DNA from: Algoriphagus sp.
GTDB lineage: Bacteria; Bacteroidota; Bacteroidia; Cytophagales; Cyclobacteriaceae
Assembly: GCA_029945945.1 (NCBI GenBank)
Contig: JAQSDM010000012.1
Location: 1-64,000, forward strand
Direction: 5' to 3'
DNA: 64,000 nucleotides
Shown here: positions 17,771 to 28,300 of the stretch, piece by piece
Layout of the letters: each line of letters starts with the position of its first letter
How positions within the stretch are numbered: the first letter of the stretch is position 1
Position numbers and translations under genes: made by a program
The notes under the pieces: generated by a model
Told to the model about the DNA's origin: nothing
What the model saw: only the letters and a program-made list of their open reading frames with translations
Databases searched by the model: none

Positions 17771-20700
17771 ATATTTATACCACCGGAAATCACTTTATAA
17801 AGTGGTGTGGTTTGATCTGTACCTCCTCCTCTTTGTCTTTCCGGATCAAAATTATTCACCTTGGTGAAAGTCAGGAGATTCTGTCCACTGATGAAAATCC
17901 TTGCCTTTTGCAAAAGAGCCATTTTAGAAATATCTGAGGGAAGCGTATAGCCCAATTCTATATTTCTAAGTCTCAGGTAAGACATGTCCTCGATATAGAA
18001 TGAGGATATCACGCCATTATTCACACCTCCCAATCTTGGCAAGGTTTCGGATGGATTTTCAGGAGTCCATCTGTTGATCCAATAGGACAAGGCATTATTT
18101 CTATCCCCTTCCATTGGAGTTTGACCATTTGTATTGAGCAATCTGTCAACATTTCCCACTCCCTGGAAGACCAGATTCATATCAAACCCTTTGAACTGGA
18201 AGTAAGCGTTCATTCCATAAATCCACTCTGGGAAAGGATTGCCGATTACAGTTCTGTCAGAGGCGTTGATCACTCCATCAGGAATTCCTTCAGGACCTGA
18301 GAGGTCAGCATACTTCAAGTCTCCTGGTGCTGTCAGGTTACTTCCAAACTGTTTTGGTGAATTTGTCACCTCTTCAAGGGTCTGGAAAACTCCCAAAACC
18401 TGATATCCATAATAGGCATTGAATGGCTCACCGATCCGGATAATTGTGCTTGCGCCGATCGTTTCTATTCCTCCTGGCCCAAGATCCGTAACCTCGTTAT
18501 CAGCCATGCGCGTCACATTTGCAGAGAGGTTCATGACCAGTTTGCCAATATTCTGACGATAACCCAAAGACAATTCCACACCACTGTTTTCCATTCCTGC
18601 GGCATTGACAGCTGCTAGATTAGTCACTCCGATTGAACTTGGAATCGGGAAATTGGTGTACAAAATATCGGAACTGATCCGCTTGAAATAATCCGCAGTC
18701 AGGCTTACCTTATTACTGAAGAAGGAAGCGTCCAATCCGATATCAAATTGTTCGATACTCTCCCAAGTGATAAAAGGGTTTGCCAAGGAAGTCAAGGCAA
18801 CGGCCGGCACAATCACTCCCTGACCCAGCGTATAATCCAGTCCGGTGTTATAGGTTTGCTCATAGATGTAGTTTCCGATACGGTCATTACCACTTACACC
18901 CCAACTGGCTCTCAGTTTCAAATCTGTCAAAGTCTCAGATCCGCTTAAAAAATCCTCGCGGGCAATATTCCATCCTGCAGAAACAGAAGGGAAGGTTCCA
19001 TAACGGTTATTTTCTCCAAATTTGGAAGAACCATCTCTTCTGACATTTGCCTCAAAGAGATACTTTTCTTTGAAGTTGTAATTCACTCTTCCAAAAAAGG
19101 ACTGCCAAGCCTCCTCAGATGCTCCTCCACTCACTGATGGATTGACAACTCCTCCACCATTGAACTCCTGAATGGCATCCGTTGGGAAACCTGAAAGGGA
19201 TCCGGAAAATCCGTCGTTCTTATCATAGATCACCGAGAAACCCACGATAAAGCTTAAGTTATGGGCATCTTGGAAGCTGGTCGAATACCTCAAAATATTC
19301 TCGTTCATGAGTCGGTAACTAAAGTCAAGCGTATTGGTCAGCGTGTTTAAATCATTCCTTTGTACCACATTTCCCTCCCAGTCTCTGGTAGTCAGCGTCG
19401 GACGGAAGTTTGAAATATTCGCATAGTTGATGATCGCACTTCCGCTGGTTTCCAGGAAGAGTCCTTTGGCCAATTTAGCACTCAACCCAATCCGCTCACT
19501 GATATTGATGTTATCGCTGTTATAATCTCCAAAAGTGCCTGTCAACAAAACGTGGTTGATTGGGTAGGAGAAATTTACTTTTTGGTATGCTCCATCCACA
19601 ACTCCCAATTCTCCATTGGAATAGTAAACCGGCACAACAGGTGAAGACCGCTGGAACTGATTGATAATTCCGGTTTCTCCCGTAATCGCTCCTGCTCCTC
19701 CGCTTGGTCCTTCAAACCTCGACCAATATCCATTGGTCACATTGGTAACAGTCAACCAATCATTTGGCTTTATTGATAAGTTAATACCAAGATTATATCG
19801 TTCTGACTTGAACTTTCCTTTTACTACTGCATCCTGATCCAAAAATCCTAAAGAGATTCTATAGGTAGTCTGTTCGCTTCCTCCGGAAAATGAGAGGTAA
19901 TGATTTTGGATTGGCGCATCCTGGAGAGCAATATTTGACCATTTAGTATTTGAGTATTGGTCAGGATTTGTCCCATTTCGGATGGCATCAATATCGGCTT
20001 CAGAGAATCTAATCGGAGAAGTAGGACCATTTACATTCCTGTCTCGCTCGTTCCTAAGCAAGGCATAGTTTACTGCATCCAGATATTCCGGGATTTCGGT
20101 CACCTTTTGAGTTCCGAAATAGTTGTTGTAATCAACTGAGAATTTGCCTTTGGTTCCTTTTTTAGTAGTCACTACCAAAACACCATTAGCTCCTCTTGCT
20201 CCATAAATGGCGGAAGCAGAGGCATCTTTCAACACTGAAATACTCTCAATATCTGAAGGTGCGAGGTTATTGAATTCAGCCAATCCTTCATATTGGATGT
20301 TGTCAATCACTACCAAAGGATTGGTTCCGCCAAAAGTTCCGATTCCGCGGATGGTAATCGCAGAACCGTCCGATCCGGGAAGTCCTGATGATTGAGTTAA
20401 TTGAACCCCTGAAAACTTTCCATACATCAGTTGGGCAGAATTCGTTACTGGCTGGTTGACTGCCTCATCAAATTTCAGTGTCTCGACTGACCCGGTCATG
20501 TTAAGTTTTTTCTGCTCTCCATAACCCACAACCACCACTTCTTGTAAGAGAGATTCCGACTCTGCCAGATTCACATTAATCATAGACAGATTGCCCACTG
20601 TGATCTCCTGGGGCTCAAATCCAATCAGGCTAAATACTAAGATGGATTCCGGAGAAGTCACCGAAATTGAATAACCTCCGTCCAGATCAGTCACCACACC

Positions 20701-20913
20701 ATTGTTGGTTGCTTTCTCCAACACCACTACACCCGGCAAGGCTTCTCCGTCCGGAGTACTCACCTTTCCAGTCACAACGACAGATGATTGCCAAGCCCAG
20801 GAAACGCATATTGTCTGGAAAAACAGCAATCCCAGCAAGAGCATTTTTTTCTGAGAAAGGACCATCCCACTCACCCTATTCAGAGCGGATCCCTTTTCTA
20901 TTTTACTATCCAT
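17761..20913 (-). CDS. SusC/RagA family TonB-linked outer membrane protein
   Basis: VVVTGKVSTPDGEALPGVVVLEKATNNGVVTDLDGGYSI; EVVVVGYGEQKKLNMTGSVETL; plug domain; PEWIYGMNAYFQFKGFDM; C-terminal GGINIKF. Start at MDSKIEKG because the longer ORF would cross the terminator at 21029-21054 and the HTCS 3' end. Confidence 0.94.
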   Translation of the reverse strand: MDSKIEKGSALNRVSGMVLSQKKMLLLGLLFFQTICVSWAWQSSVVVTGKVSTPDGEALPGVVVLEKATNNGVVTDLDGGYSISVTSPESILVFSLIGFEPQEITVGNLSMINVNLAESESLLQEVVVVGYGEQKKLNMTGSVETLKFDEAVNQPVTNSAQLMYGKFSGVQLTQSSGLPGSDGSAITIRGIGTFGGTNPLVVIDNIQYEGLAEFNNLAPSDIESISVLKDASASAIYGARGANGVLVVTTKKGTKGKFSVDYNNYFGTQKVTEIPEYLDAVNYALLRNERDRNVNGPTSPIRFSEADIDAIRNGTNPDQYSNTKWSNIALQDAPIQNHYLSFSGGSEQTTYRISLGFLDQDAVVKGKFKSERYNLGINLSIKPNDWLTVTNVTNGYWSRFEGPSGGAGAITGETGIINQFQRSSPVVPVYYSNGELGVVDGAYQKVNFSYPINHVLLTGTFGDYNSDNINISERIGLSAKLAKGLFLETSGSAIINYANISNFRPTLTTRDWEGNVVQRNDLNTLTNTLDFSYRLMNENILRYSTSFQDAHNLSFIVGFSVIYDKNDGFSGSLSGFPTDAIQEFNGGGVVNPSVSGGASEEAWQSFFGRVNYNFKEKYLFEANVRRDGSSKFGENNRYGTFPSVSAGWNIAREDFLSGSETLTDLKLRASWGVSGNDRIGNYIYEQTYNTGLDYTLGQGVIVPAVALTSLANPFITWESIEQFDIGLDASFFSNKVSLTADYFKRISSDILYTNFPIPSSIGVTNLAAVNAAGMENSGVELSLGYRQNIGKLVMNLSANVTRMADNEVTDLGPGGIETIGASTIIRIGEPFNAYYGYQVLGVFQTLEEVTNSPKQFGSNLTAPGDLKYADLSGPEGIPDGVINASDRTVIGNPFPEWIYGMNAYFQFKGFDMNLVFQGVGNVDRLLNTNGQTPMEGDRNNALSYWINRWTPENPSETLPRLGGVNNGVISSFYIEDMSYLRLRNIELGYTLPSDISKMALLQKARIFISGQNLLTFTKVNNFDPERQRGGGTDQTTPLYKVISGGINIKF

Positions 20914-21028
20914 GAAAGAAGATTTTGGGTTTTGATGATAATTTCTTGTCATCAAATTTGACCTCCTCAGGATGATTTTGTGTGGTGTGAATCGAGCAAG
21001 ATGCAGGGTAAATCGGCCAAAAAATAAA

Positions 21029-21054
21029 AAAAGCACCTCCGAAGGGGTGCTTTT
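21029..21054 (-). terminator. Terminator downstream of the HTCS gene
   Basis: AAAAGCACC-tccgaag-GGGTGCTTTT; followed on the minus strand by TTTTTATTTTTT. Confidence 0.85.
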
Positions 21055-21068
21055 GGTGACGCGGTGGC

Positions 21069-24000
21069 TTATTTGACTCGCTCCAGAATTTTTGATTTGT
21101 ATTCGGAGGGAAGACATCCAAATTGTTGCTGGAAAGATTTCTTGAAGTGCTTGTAATCATTGAAACCTACTTCTTGTGCCACCTGACTCAATTTCAAATT
21201 ACTCTGAAGAACAATCTGTGCAGCTTTTTTGAGCCGGACTGAGCGGACAAATGCCGTGATGGAAAGTCCGGTTAGCGATTTGATTTTCCGGAACAGGGTG
21301 GACTGACTCATAAACAATTGATCCACCATGGTTTCAATTCCAAAATTCTCATTTTGTAAATTTTCATTGACCAGCAAAATGGCTTTTTCGATAAACTGAG
21401 AATCGATATCCAGTTCCTTTACTTGTTGAGAATCGGGCTCAAACCGAACTTTGTTCAGGTAATATTCCCGCAGTTTAGAGCGGTTTTCAAGAATATTGGA
21501 AATTCGGGTTTTGACTATTCCCGGATTGAAGGGTTTGGTGATATAATCTTCCGCCCCAGTCTTCAATCCTTCTATCTCATAAGTCATCGAAGTTCTTGCA
21601 GTAAGCAAAATGACTGGAATATGGGATGTGTTAATCTGGCTTTTCACTATCTCACATAGCTTTATACCGTCCATTTGAGGCATCATGACATCACTGATGA
21701 TGACATCCGGCAACTCTTTATTGATCAACTCCAATGCTTGCAGCCCATCTTCTGCTTCCAGAATATGGTATTCATCCTCCAGCAGACTTCTCAGGTATTT
21801 GCGGATATCTTCATGGTCATCCGCTATCAGGATGGTTACAGCTTTTTGGTCCCGCTCAATGTTGAAGGTTTCCACTTCTTCCATTGCTACTCCTTCATAA
21901 AAATCCAGATACTTTTCTCCAGATTGGATTTCTTCAGTATGTCCAACCCGTAATTCTTCCAACGGAAAGGAAATCTTTACTTCGGTTCCCACATCTTTGG
22001 TGCTATAGATTTTGATTTCACCTTGGTGCAAATCCACAATGTTTTTGGAAAATGCCAGTCCGATTCCGCTTCCGGCAAGATTTGAGGTTTCGGCATTTTG
22101 TACTTGATAAAACCGATCAAACACTTTTTCAGCTTCTTCGGGAAGCATGCCTATTCCATTATCCGAAACGGAAACAGTCATACATCCTTCTTCATATCGG
22201 ATCCGGAGGGCAATTTTACCTTTATGGCGGGTGTATTTGAAGGCATTTGAAAGCAAATTAAACAACACAATTTCCATTTGATTGCGGTCAAACTCCATCG
22301 GGAAGGTTTCCACTTCAGTCTCAAAATGGTATTCGATCTGCTTCTTAGCCGCCATATTATTGAAGCTGATGAACACTTCTTTGGCAAAACTTATAAAATC
22401 TGAATAGCTCTTATTCAGTTTCAAAAGGCCGTGTTCCGACTTTCTGAAATCCAACAGCTGATTGATCAGCCTTAGCATCCGTTTGCTATTGGACTCAACC
22501 AAAAGCAACTTTTCCCTGACAGATTCCTTGAAATCAAACTGTTCCAGAAGCTCCGTCACCGGACTCAAAATCAACGTAAGCGGAGTGCGAAACTCATGCG
22601 AAATATTGGTGAAAAAGGTGATTTTCGCCTCGTTTAGCTCGTGCTCCTTTTCCTTTTCTATCTGAATGATCTGAAGCTCTGCTCGCAATTTGGCCTGACG
22701 GATGGAGATGTATCGGAACAAAAACATTATCCCAACCGCCAGTATCAGATAGATCAAAAACGCATACCAGGAAAGCCACGGCGGCGCTTGAATCTGAATC
22801 ATCAAACTTCGCTCCGGGCTCCAATCTTGGTTATTTCGACTTGCTCGGAGTAATAATTCATACTCTCCCCATGGAAGTCCGGTGAAGCTGATCTGATTGA
22901 GTCGGCCCAAATTGACCCATTCCTCGTTCATCCCTTTAAGTTTGTAGGAATAGGCAATATTGTCAGGACCCAAAAAGTCATTGACCGAAAAGGAAAGCGA
23001 AAGGTGATTTTGGGAATAGTCCAATACTATCTTCTCGGTGTTCTGAATGGAGTTTGCGAGTATGACTTCCCCATCCACTTCATCCCCAACCTGAAGAATC
23101 TGATTGTTCACAATCAATTTGGTCAGGACGACCTGAGGCACATTAAAATCCTCACTGATCTCATCAGGCTGAAAAGAGACCATGCCATTGGAACCTCCAA
23201 AATAAATCATGCCCGCCTCATCTTTAAATGAGGATGCGCTGTGGAAAGAGTTGATCAAAACTCCATCTTCCCTATCGTATGTGATGAAGTTTTTTAATCC
23301 TGGTTTATACTTGGTAATCGTAGTAGTGGTGCTCAGCCAAAGATTCCCGGCTTGATCTTGCTCAATCGAACAAATAAAATCGTTGATGAGCCCGTCCTCT
23401 TTATCAAAGAAATTAAGAAGACTGAGGTTGCCTTTCGAGACACTCATTTTCGCCAAACCATTGGGAGTGCCCAGATAAATGGTATCTCCCTTCAATAAAA
23501 AGTCATTGATAATGGGATTAGGCAACTGATTTCCAAGGATTGCCTTATGGGATATAAGGTTCTGTTTTTGCTCATCGTATCGGTTTATTCCCGAATAGGT
23601 TCCCACCCAAATTTCACCATTCTTGCTTTCCTTGATCTTGCTGATCCGGTTGTTTTCTATCGGATGCTCCCGGCTTGTCTCTTCAAAGATTGTCCAGTTT
23701 TCCAGATTCGGAAAGCTGGAAAAATCGATCACTTTCAGACCTGATTGCTGAGTCCCGATCCAAAGCCTGTTTTTGGAATCGAGGAGAATTGAGGTAATCT
23801 TTTGACTAGGAAAATACCTTTTCGAACTGGAGAAATCGCCATCTCTGACCACATAGAGACCATTCCCTGTTCCTACAAAGAGGTAATCGGAATGCTCATA
23901 AAGGGTGTGGACTTTTGAAGTGACCACTTGATTTACTTTTTCAAAACCAGCTCCTTTTGAATTTGAATAAAGACCTTCGGCCAAAGTACCCAGGTAGGTC

Positions 24001-25091
24001 TTACCGGTTTTTGAAATCAAAAGCGAGGTAATATTCCTGTCCGAAATTTTTTCCAGGTCTGTGATAGAAGAAAAAGAGAATCCCTTATTGGGATACAAAA
24101 TCAAAACACCTCCATGTGATGTCCCCAGCCATGCTATGCCATTTTGATCGAAATCGATGCTGAGGATTATGGAATAATTGATGTTTTCCTCCGAAACTCC
24201 CTGAGGATTGGTATTGACCTTTCGGAATTTTCCAAGATTTTCATCGCTGATAAACAAACCATCTCCCCAACTTCCGATCCAAAGCCTGCCCAATTTATCC
24301 AGTCCTATGCTCACAATATATCGCGCATCAAAGTTGGTTTCCTTCCGCTCGATCTGCTGTGTTTCGAAATCAAATCCCGTGAGAATCGCCTTATTTTTCT
24401 CGTTGCCGATCATCCAGATTTTGTTTCGAACAGAATCTTCTATGAGATTATAGTGAGTTTTACCTGTCTGAAAACGGATCAGCCTGCCCTCTGAGGGATC
24501 AAATTTGTTGAGCTCAGATCCGGCCAAAAACCAAATATTCCCAAATCGGTCTTTGATGATATTGTAAATAGGCTGATTAGATGAAAAATGCTCCTCCACT
24601 TTTTCAGTTTCAGGATTGATCATAAAAACCCCGTCACTCCAGGTTCCAACCCAGATTTTCCCGTCCTCTCCTTGGTTAAGAGAAATTACCCGGAGTGGCT
24701 TTTCTGTAAATTCTGAAAAGGCTGAATTGAAAGAGCGAATGGAGTTTTTCCCGGGATCGAGCATCGATAATCCTCCACCTTTAGTGCCTATCCAGATGAG
24801 ATTATTCCGGTCCTTAAAAAGAGTTTCGATGTTTTCATTTTCCAAACCAGGGTAATCCGGTCCCGGTCTGTACTCGGAGAAGTCGTACCCATCGTATTTG
24901 GTGATTCCTCCTTCCGTCGCAAAATACTTCGTATTGAATTCGTCATTAATCACCCGAGTCACATAATTACTGAGTAAACCCTTCCTGACGTTCAGGACAT
25001 CAATGGAAAATTCCTCCTCCATTTTCTCCTGAAAGGAAAAGACCGGGCTTGATAGAAATGTCAGAATAAGGACAAGACTGAAAATCCGCAT
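21069..25091 (-). CDS. Hybrid two-component system regulator (Reg_prop propeller, Y_Y_Y, HisKA/HATPase, receiver, AraC HTH)
   Basis: Repeated WIGT.GGGL beta-propeller motifs; FTNISHEFRTPLTLILSPVTELL phospho-acceptor; DNGIGMLPEEAEKVFDRFYQ; DVIISDVMMPQMDG receiver; C-terminal SQVAQEVGFNDYKHFKKSFQQQFGCLPSEYK AraC HTH. Confidence 0.97.
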   Translation of the reverse strand: MRIFSLVLILTFLSSPVFSFQEKMEEEFSIDVLNVRKGLLSNYVTRVINDEFNTKYFATEGGITKYDGYDFSEYRPGPDYPGLENENIETLFKDRNNLIWIGTKGGGLSMLDPGKNSIRSFNSAFSEFTEKPLRVISLNQGEDGKIWVGTWSDGVFMINPETEKVEEHFSSNQPIYNIIKDRFGNIWFLAGSELNKFDPSEGRLIRFQTGKTHYNLIEDSVRNKIWMIGNEKNKAILTGFDFETQQIERKETNFDARYIVSIGLDKLGRLWIGSWGDGLFISDENLGKFRKVNTNPQGVSEENINYSIILSIDFDQNGIAWLGTSHGGVLILYPNKGFSFSSITDLEKISDRNITSLLISKTGKTYLGTLAEGLYSNSKGAGFEKVNQVVTSKVHTLYEHSDYLFVGTGNGLYVVRDGDFSSSKRYFPSQKITSILLDSKNRLWIGTQQSGLKVIDFSSFPNLENWTIFEETSREHPIENNRISKIKESKNGEIWVGTYSGINRYDEQKQNLISHKAILGNQLPNPIINDFLLKGDTIYLGTPNGLAKMSVSKGNLSLLNFFDKEDGLINDFICSIEQDQAGNLWLSTTTTITKYKPGLKNFITYDREDGVLINSFHSASSFKDEAGMIYFGGSNGMVSFQPDEISEDFNVPQVVLTKLIVNNQILQVGDEVDGEVILANSIQNTEKIVLDYSQNHLSLSFSVNDFLGPDNIAYSYKLKGMNEEWVNLGRLNQISFTGLPWGEYELLLRASRNNQDWSPERSLMIQIQAPPWLSWYAFLIYLILAVGIMFLFRYISIRQAKLRAELQIIQIEKEKEHELNEAKITFFTNISHEFRTPLTLILSPVTELLEQFDFKESVREKLLLVESNSKRMLRLINQLLDFRKSEHGLLKLNKSYSDFISFAKEVFISFNNMAAKKQIEYHFETEVETFPMEFDRNQMEIVLFNLLSNAFKYTRHKGKIALRIRYEEGCMTVSVSDNGIGMLPEEAEKVFDRFYQVQNAETSNLAGSGIGLAFSKNIVDLHQGEIKIYSTKDVGTEVKISFPLEELRVGHTEEIQSGEKYLDFYEGVAMEEVETFNIERDQKAVTILIADDHEDIRKYLRSLLEDEYHILEAEDGLQALELINKELPDVIISDVMMPQMDGIKLCEIVKSQINTSHIPVILLTARTSMTYEIEGLKTGAEDYITKPFNPGIVKTRISNILENRSKLREYYLNKVRFEPDSQQVKELDIDSQFIEKAILLVNENLQNENFGIETMVDQLFMSQSTLFRKIKSLTGLSITAFVRSVRLKKAAQIVLQSNLKLSQVAQEVGFNDYKHFKKSFQQQFGCLPSEYKSKILERVK

Positions 25092-25282
25092 GAATTCAGT
25101 AGGTTAATTTGGGTTGGGTTTAAGTTATGGCTTTTTTCGAAAACAGTTTTCTTACTGCTTCAAAATGAGACACTTCATCGATTAAGCCAGGGTTAAGCTC
25201 AATCAATTACTTTCCGAAGTTAATCCGGTGTCTTCCATTCTCGGGGGTTAAATAAGTCAGTTTGGGGGAAGAATCAGTCAGC

Positions 25283-25305
25283 ATTTGTGAAAATATTTTA
25301 CAAAT
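25283..25305. repeat. 23-bp near-palindrome upstream of the HTCS gene
   Basis: ATTTGTgAAAATATTTTaCAAAT, 9 of 11 pairs complementary. Confidence 0.45.
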
Positions 25306-25319
25306 CCGATTCAGAGGAG

Positions 25320-25356
25320 GAAAAAATGAAAAAGGGCTGATCAATGACCAACCCTT
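25320..25356 (-). terminator. Terminator downstream of the multimodular glycosidase-like gene
   Basis: Minus-strand AAGGGTTGGTC-ATT-GATCAGCCCTT (11 bp including two G:U) then TTTCATTTTTT. Confidence 0.65.
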
Positions 25357-25381
25357 AGTAATCGAATCAGGTGATAACCAA

Positions 25382-28300
25382 CTACTGCACAATTAACTTT
25401 TTGCTCTGCCAAATCTGACCTTGCTGCACCAGAATGATATACATTCCGCGGGCAAGGTTTCGGTTAAGTTCGAGCGATTGACTAGTTCCGGCAGATACGA
25501 TTTCGGAGTAAACTACCTTGCCAGTCAGATCTGTCACTTGAATCACCGCCTCTCCGGGTTCATTGAAAAGTAACGGCAAGTCTACCGTCACGGGATTACC
25601 GGCAATGACAGGGTTCGGATAGACTCTGAATTCCCGATTTATCAATTCAGCCTCGAATGAAGGTTTGAATTGCATCGTTTCAAGAACTCTGAGATTTTCT
25701 CCGGATACTTGTTCAGGTTCTTTGACTACGATCTTGTCCAGGAATGGCGCATCTGTTCCGGTAGGTCTGAATTCCAGCGTATTGTTGCCTTGGTTAAAAT
25801 CTACTTCAATGGCTTTTACAGCAGTTTCGCCACCATTTGAACACCATTCTCCTGAATCCTGGAAGCTATCTGTGACAAAGCTTGCCCCATTGACTGAGTA
25901 TCGCATGTTGCGGTTGACCGCAGTGAGATAATGAATTTCCACGAGGTATTTACCTGCAAAAGGAACATTGATTCCGGTGAATTTTACTCCATTGGCTGTG
26001 CTGAGTAGCATGTTGACCAATTGACCATTTGATGCAGTTCCGCAGTTAACAATAGCATGATTCCCGATAATTTCTGCAAGTTCAGCTTCCAGTGAAACAC
26101 CCGAGAACTGTGCTTTTTCCAATTTGATCTTGTCGATGATAGGACCGGGAGTATTATTATAGACATTGATAGCGATCGTATTCACACCTTTCACCAACTG
26201 AACTTCCATCTGATACATCCCTGGAGATCCTCCCTCAAAGCACCAATTACCGGTAGCCTGTGCAATTTTTTGTCCCAGATTTACACCGTTCACTGCAATA
26301 CGGAAGGATCGATTGTTCTTACTCATCAGAGAAATATTCAACACATAAGTACCTGCATCCTTGGCAATGATCTGGTCAAAGCGAACTCCATTGGCTGTAG
26401 CGGATGCCAGTTCAACTTGCTTACCATTTGAAGAAGTGCCACAAGCCACTACCCTGGCAAGGCCTAAAATGGTAGCATGTTCCGCTTCAAACTCCAGGTT
26501 TTCTTTTACTAAAATTACATTTGGGTCAATTTCTTCAGGCAGCTTTCCTTTGCTCGCAATTGCGATTCGGTCCACGGATACATTCCCGCTGGAGGAGGCC
26601 AGTCGAATCTGGTGTGAACCTGCTGTGAGGAAGTAAGCGAATTTGCGTTCCTCTCCTTCATAGCTATGGTACACTTTCTTCCAATACCACTCGAAAAGCT
26701 CGCTTCCGAGATCCTCCCACTTACGGAAAGGCTCTCCGTCTACTGATATCCAAAGACCGTATTCTTCCACTTCATACGCTTGGACTTTGGCCCAAAGCTC
26801 GTATTCATCGGCTTCTTCTACCTCGATATTGAAAGTCAAAACTCCCTTGCTGCCTGTCGGAGGATTGATGGATTCTTGTCCGTCAAGCGGATTGGAATAA
26901 AGTCCTCCTTGCGCATTTGAAGATGCCAAGATCTCCCATCCCGGGCCTTGGGTAGCCGCCTCCGCTTCGAAAAAGTCCACCAGATCGGTTTTCACCAAAC
27001 CCCAAGTAAGCTCCGAAGGTGTACAAGCTCCAGCTTCCTGAACAAACTGCTCCATATCCGTTGGACCATTGGTAAGCGCCACCTGATCCACTAAAATATT
27101 GGCATTGGGGAATTCCAAAGTCAGGCGGTGAGTCCCTACACCCAAATCATAAAATCTTGGAATCTGGAACCAAGTGAAAGAAGCGCTGGTCAAAGGAGAT
27201 ATTTGTTCCAAATCATTTCCATCCACGGCGATCCGAATCGCCCCGGGGCCTGAGGATTTGGCTCTGATCCAAACTCGATATTGGCTTGCCTCGGTGAGGT
27301 CAAATTCAAAATGAACCTGCTTGGCTATCGGGCTTTCCCCTACTTTACTTACATCTCCCCTGATATACTGTCCATTCGAGGCGGCCTCATCCCCCAAAAC
27401 ACTCCATTGATTTCCCAGATAGCTGCCACATTCTGCTTCAAAAGACAAATAAGAAATAGGCTTCTGAATAAACAGCTGGTCCATTCCTTCCAGGTTATTC
27501 GGAGCGGCATAAGTTAACATCGGGATGGATGGGCTGGACTCATGTGCCAAATATGCTTGACCGATATTGGTTAGATTTCCATTTGCATCCAGGTAATCGG
27601 ACTTTTCAGGACTATTAGCAGGATTTGCATTATTGGGGTTTGGCTGGAAATAGGCGTAGCGTTCTACGTAATCCAGGCTTTCCAGGTACGGTAAAGCCAA
27701 TTTCAAAAACGCCTCTTGAGTAGCATTACTTCGGTTTGGATTCGCATTGAACTCGGTGATCCAGATGGGCAGCTGATACAGGCGATACACATTGGCCAAA
27801 TATGATTTAAAGCGGTTAAAAATTTCCTGCGGGCTGGCATTCGGTGTATTTGCAGGACCACTTCCCCAATCGTACCAGTGTACTGCGACAAAATCAAAAC
27901 GAACATCCCGCTGCTTGGCGATGCGGTTGAATTCCAACAACCAGCCAGTCGGACCTTCTTCTCTCGGTGCGGGAGAGCCCAACCGGACACCTGTTCCCAT
28001 CAAACTTTCATAGTAGGCAACTGCAACAGCCGGCTGACACAAGTTATTAAACTGACCGGATTCACCGTTACAGTTGTCCGACTCATTGAATCCAAGCACA
28101 TGAGTGGTGGACTTTTTGCCGATCATGACATTGATATTGGCAGGGGAAGCTCCTCCGGCACCCCAAGCCATCGGCACGTAATCGTAATTAGGCTTTGGAG
28201 TTTCATTCAGATTCCAATTGTAAAACCAGCCGGCATTAAGTTGATCATAGAATCCACCCGTACCTTTTTTAGTCACCCAGTTCCAGGGAACCACCCGGAT

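Noticed and set aside
20914-21117. N-terminal extension of the SusC-like ORF to 21117
   Set aside because: It would run through the HTCS terminator hairpin (21029-21054) and overlap the HTCS 3' end; the plausible start MDSKIEKG is at 20913.
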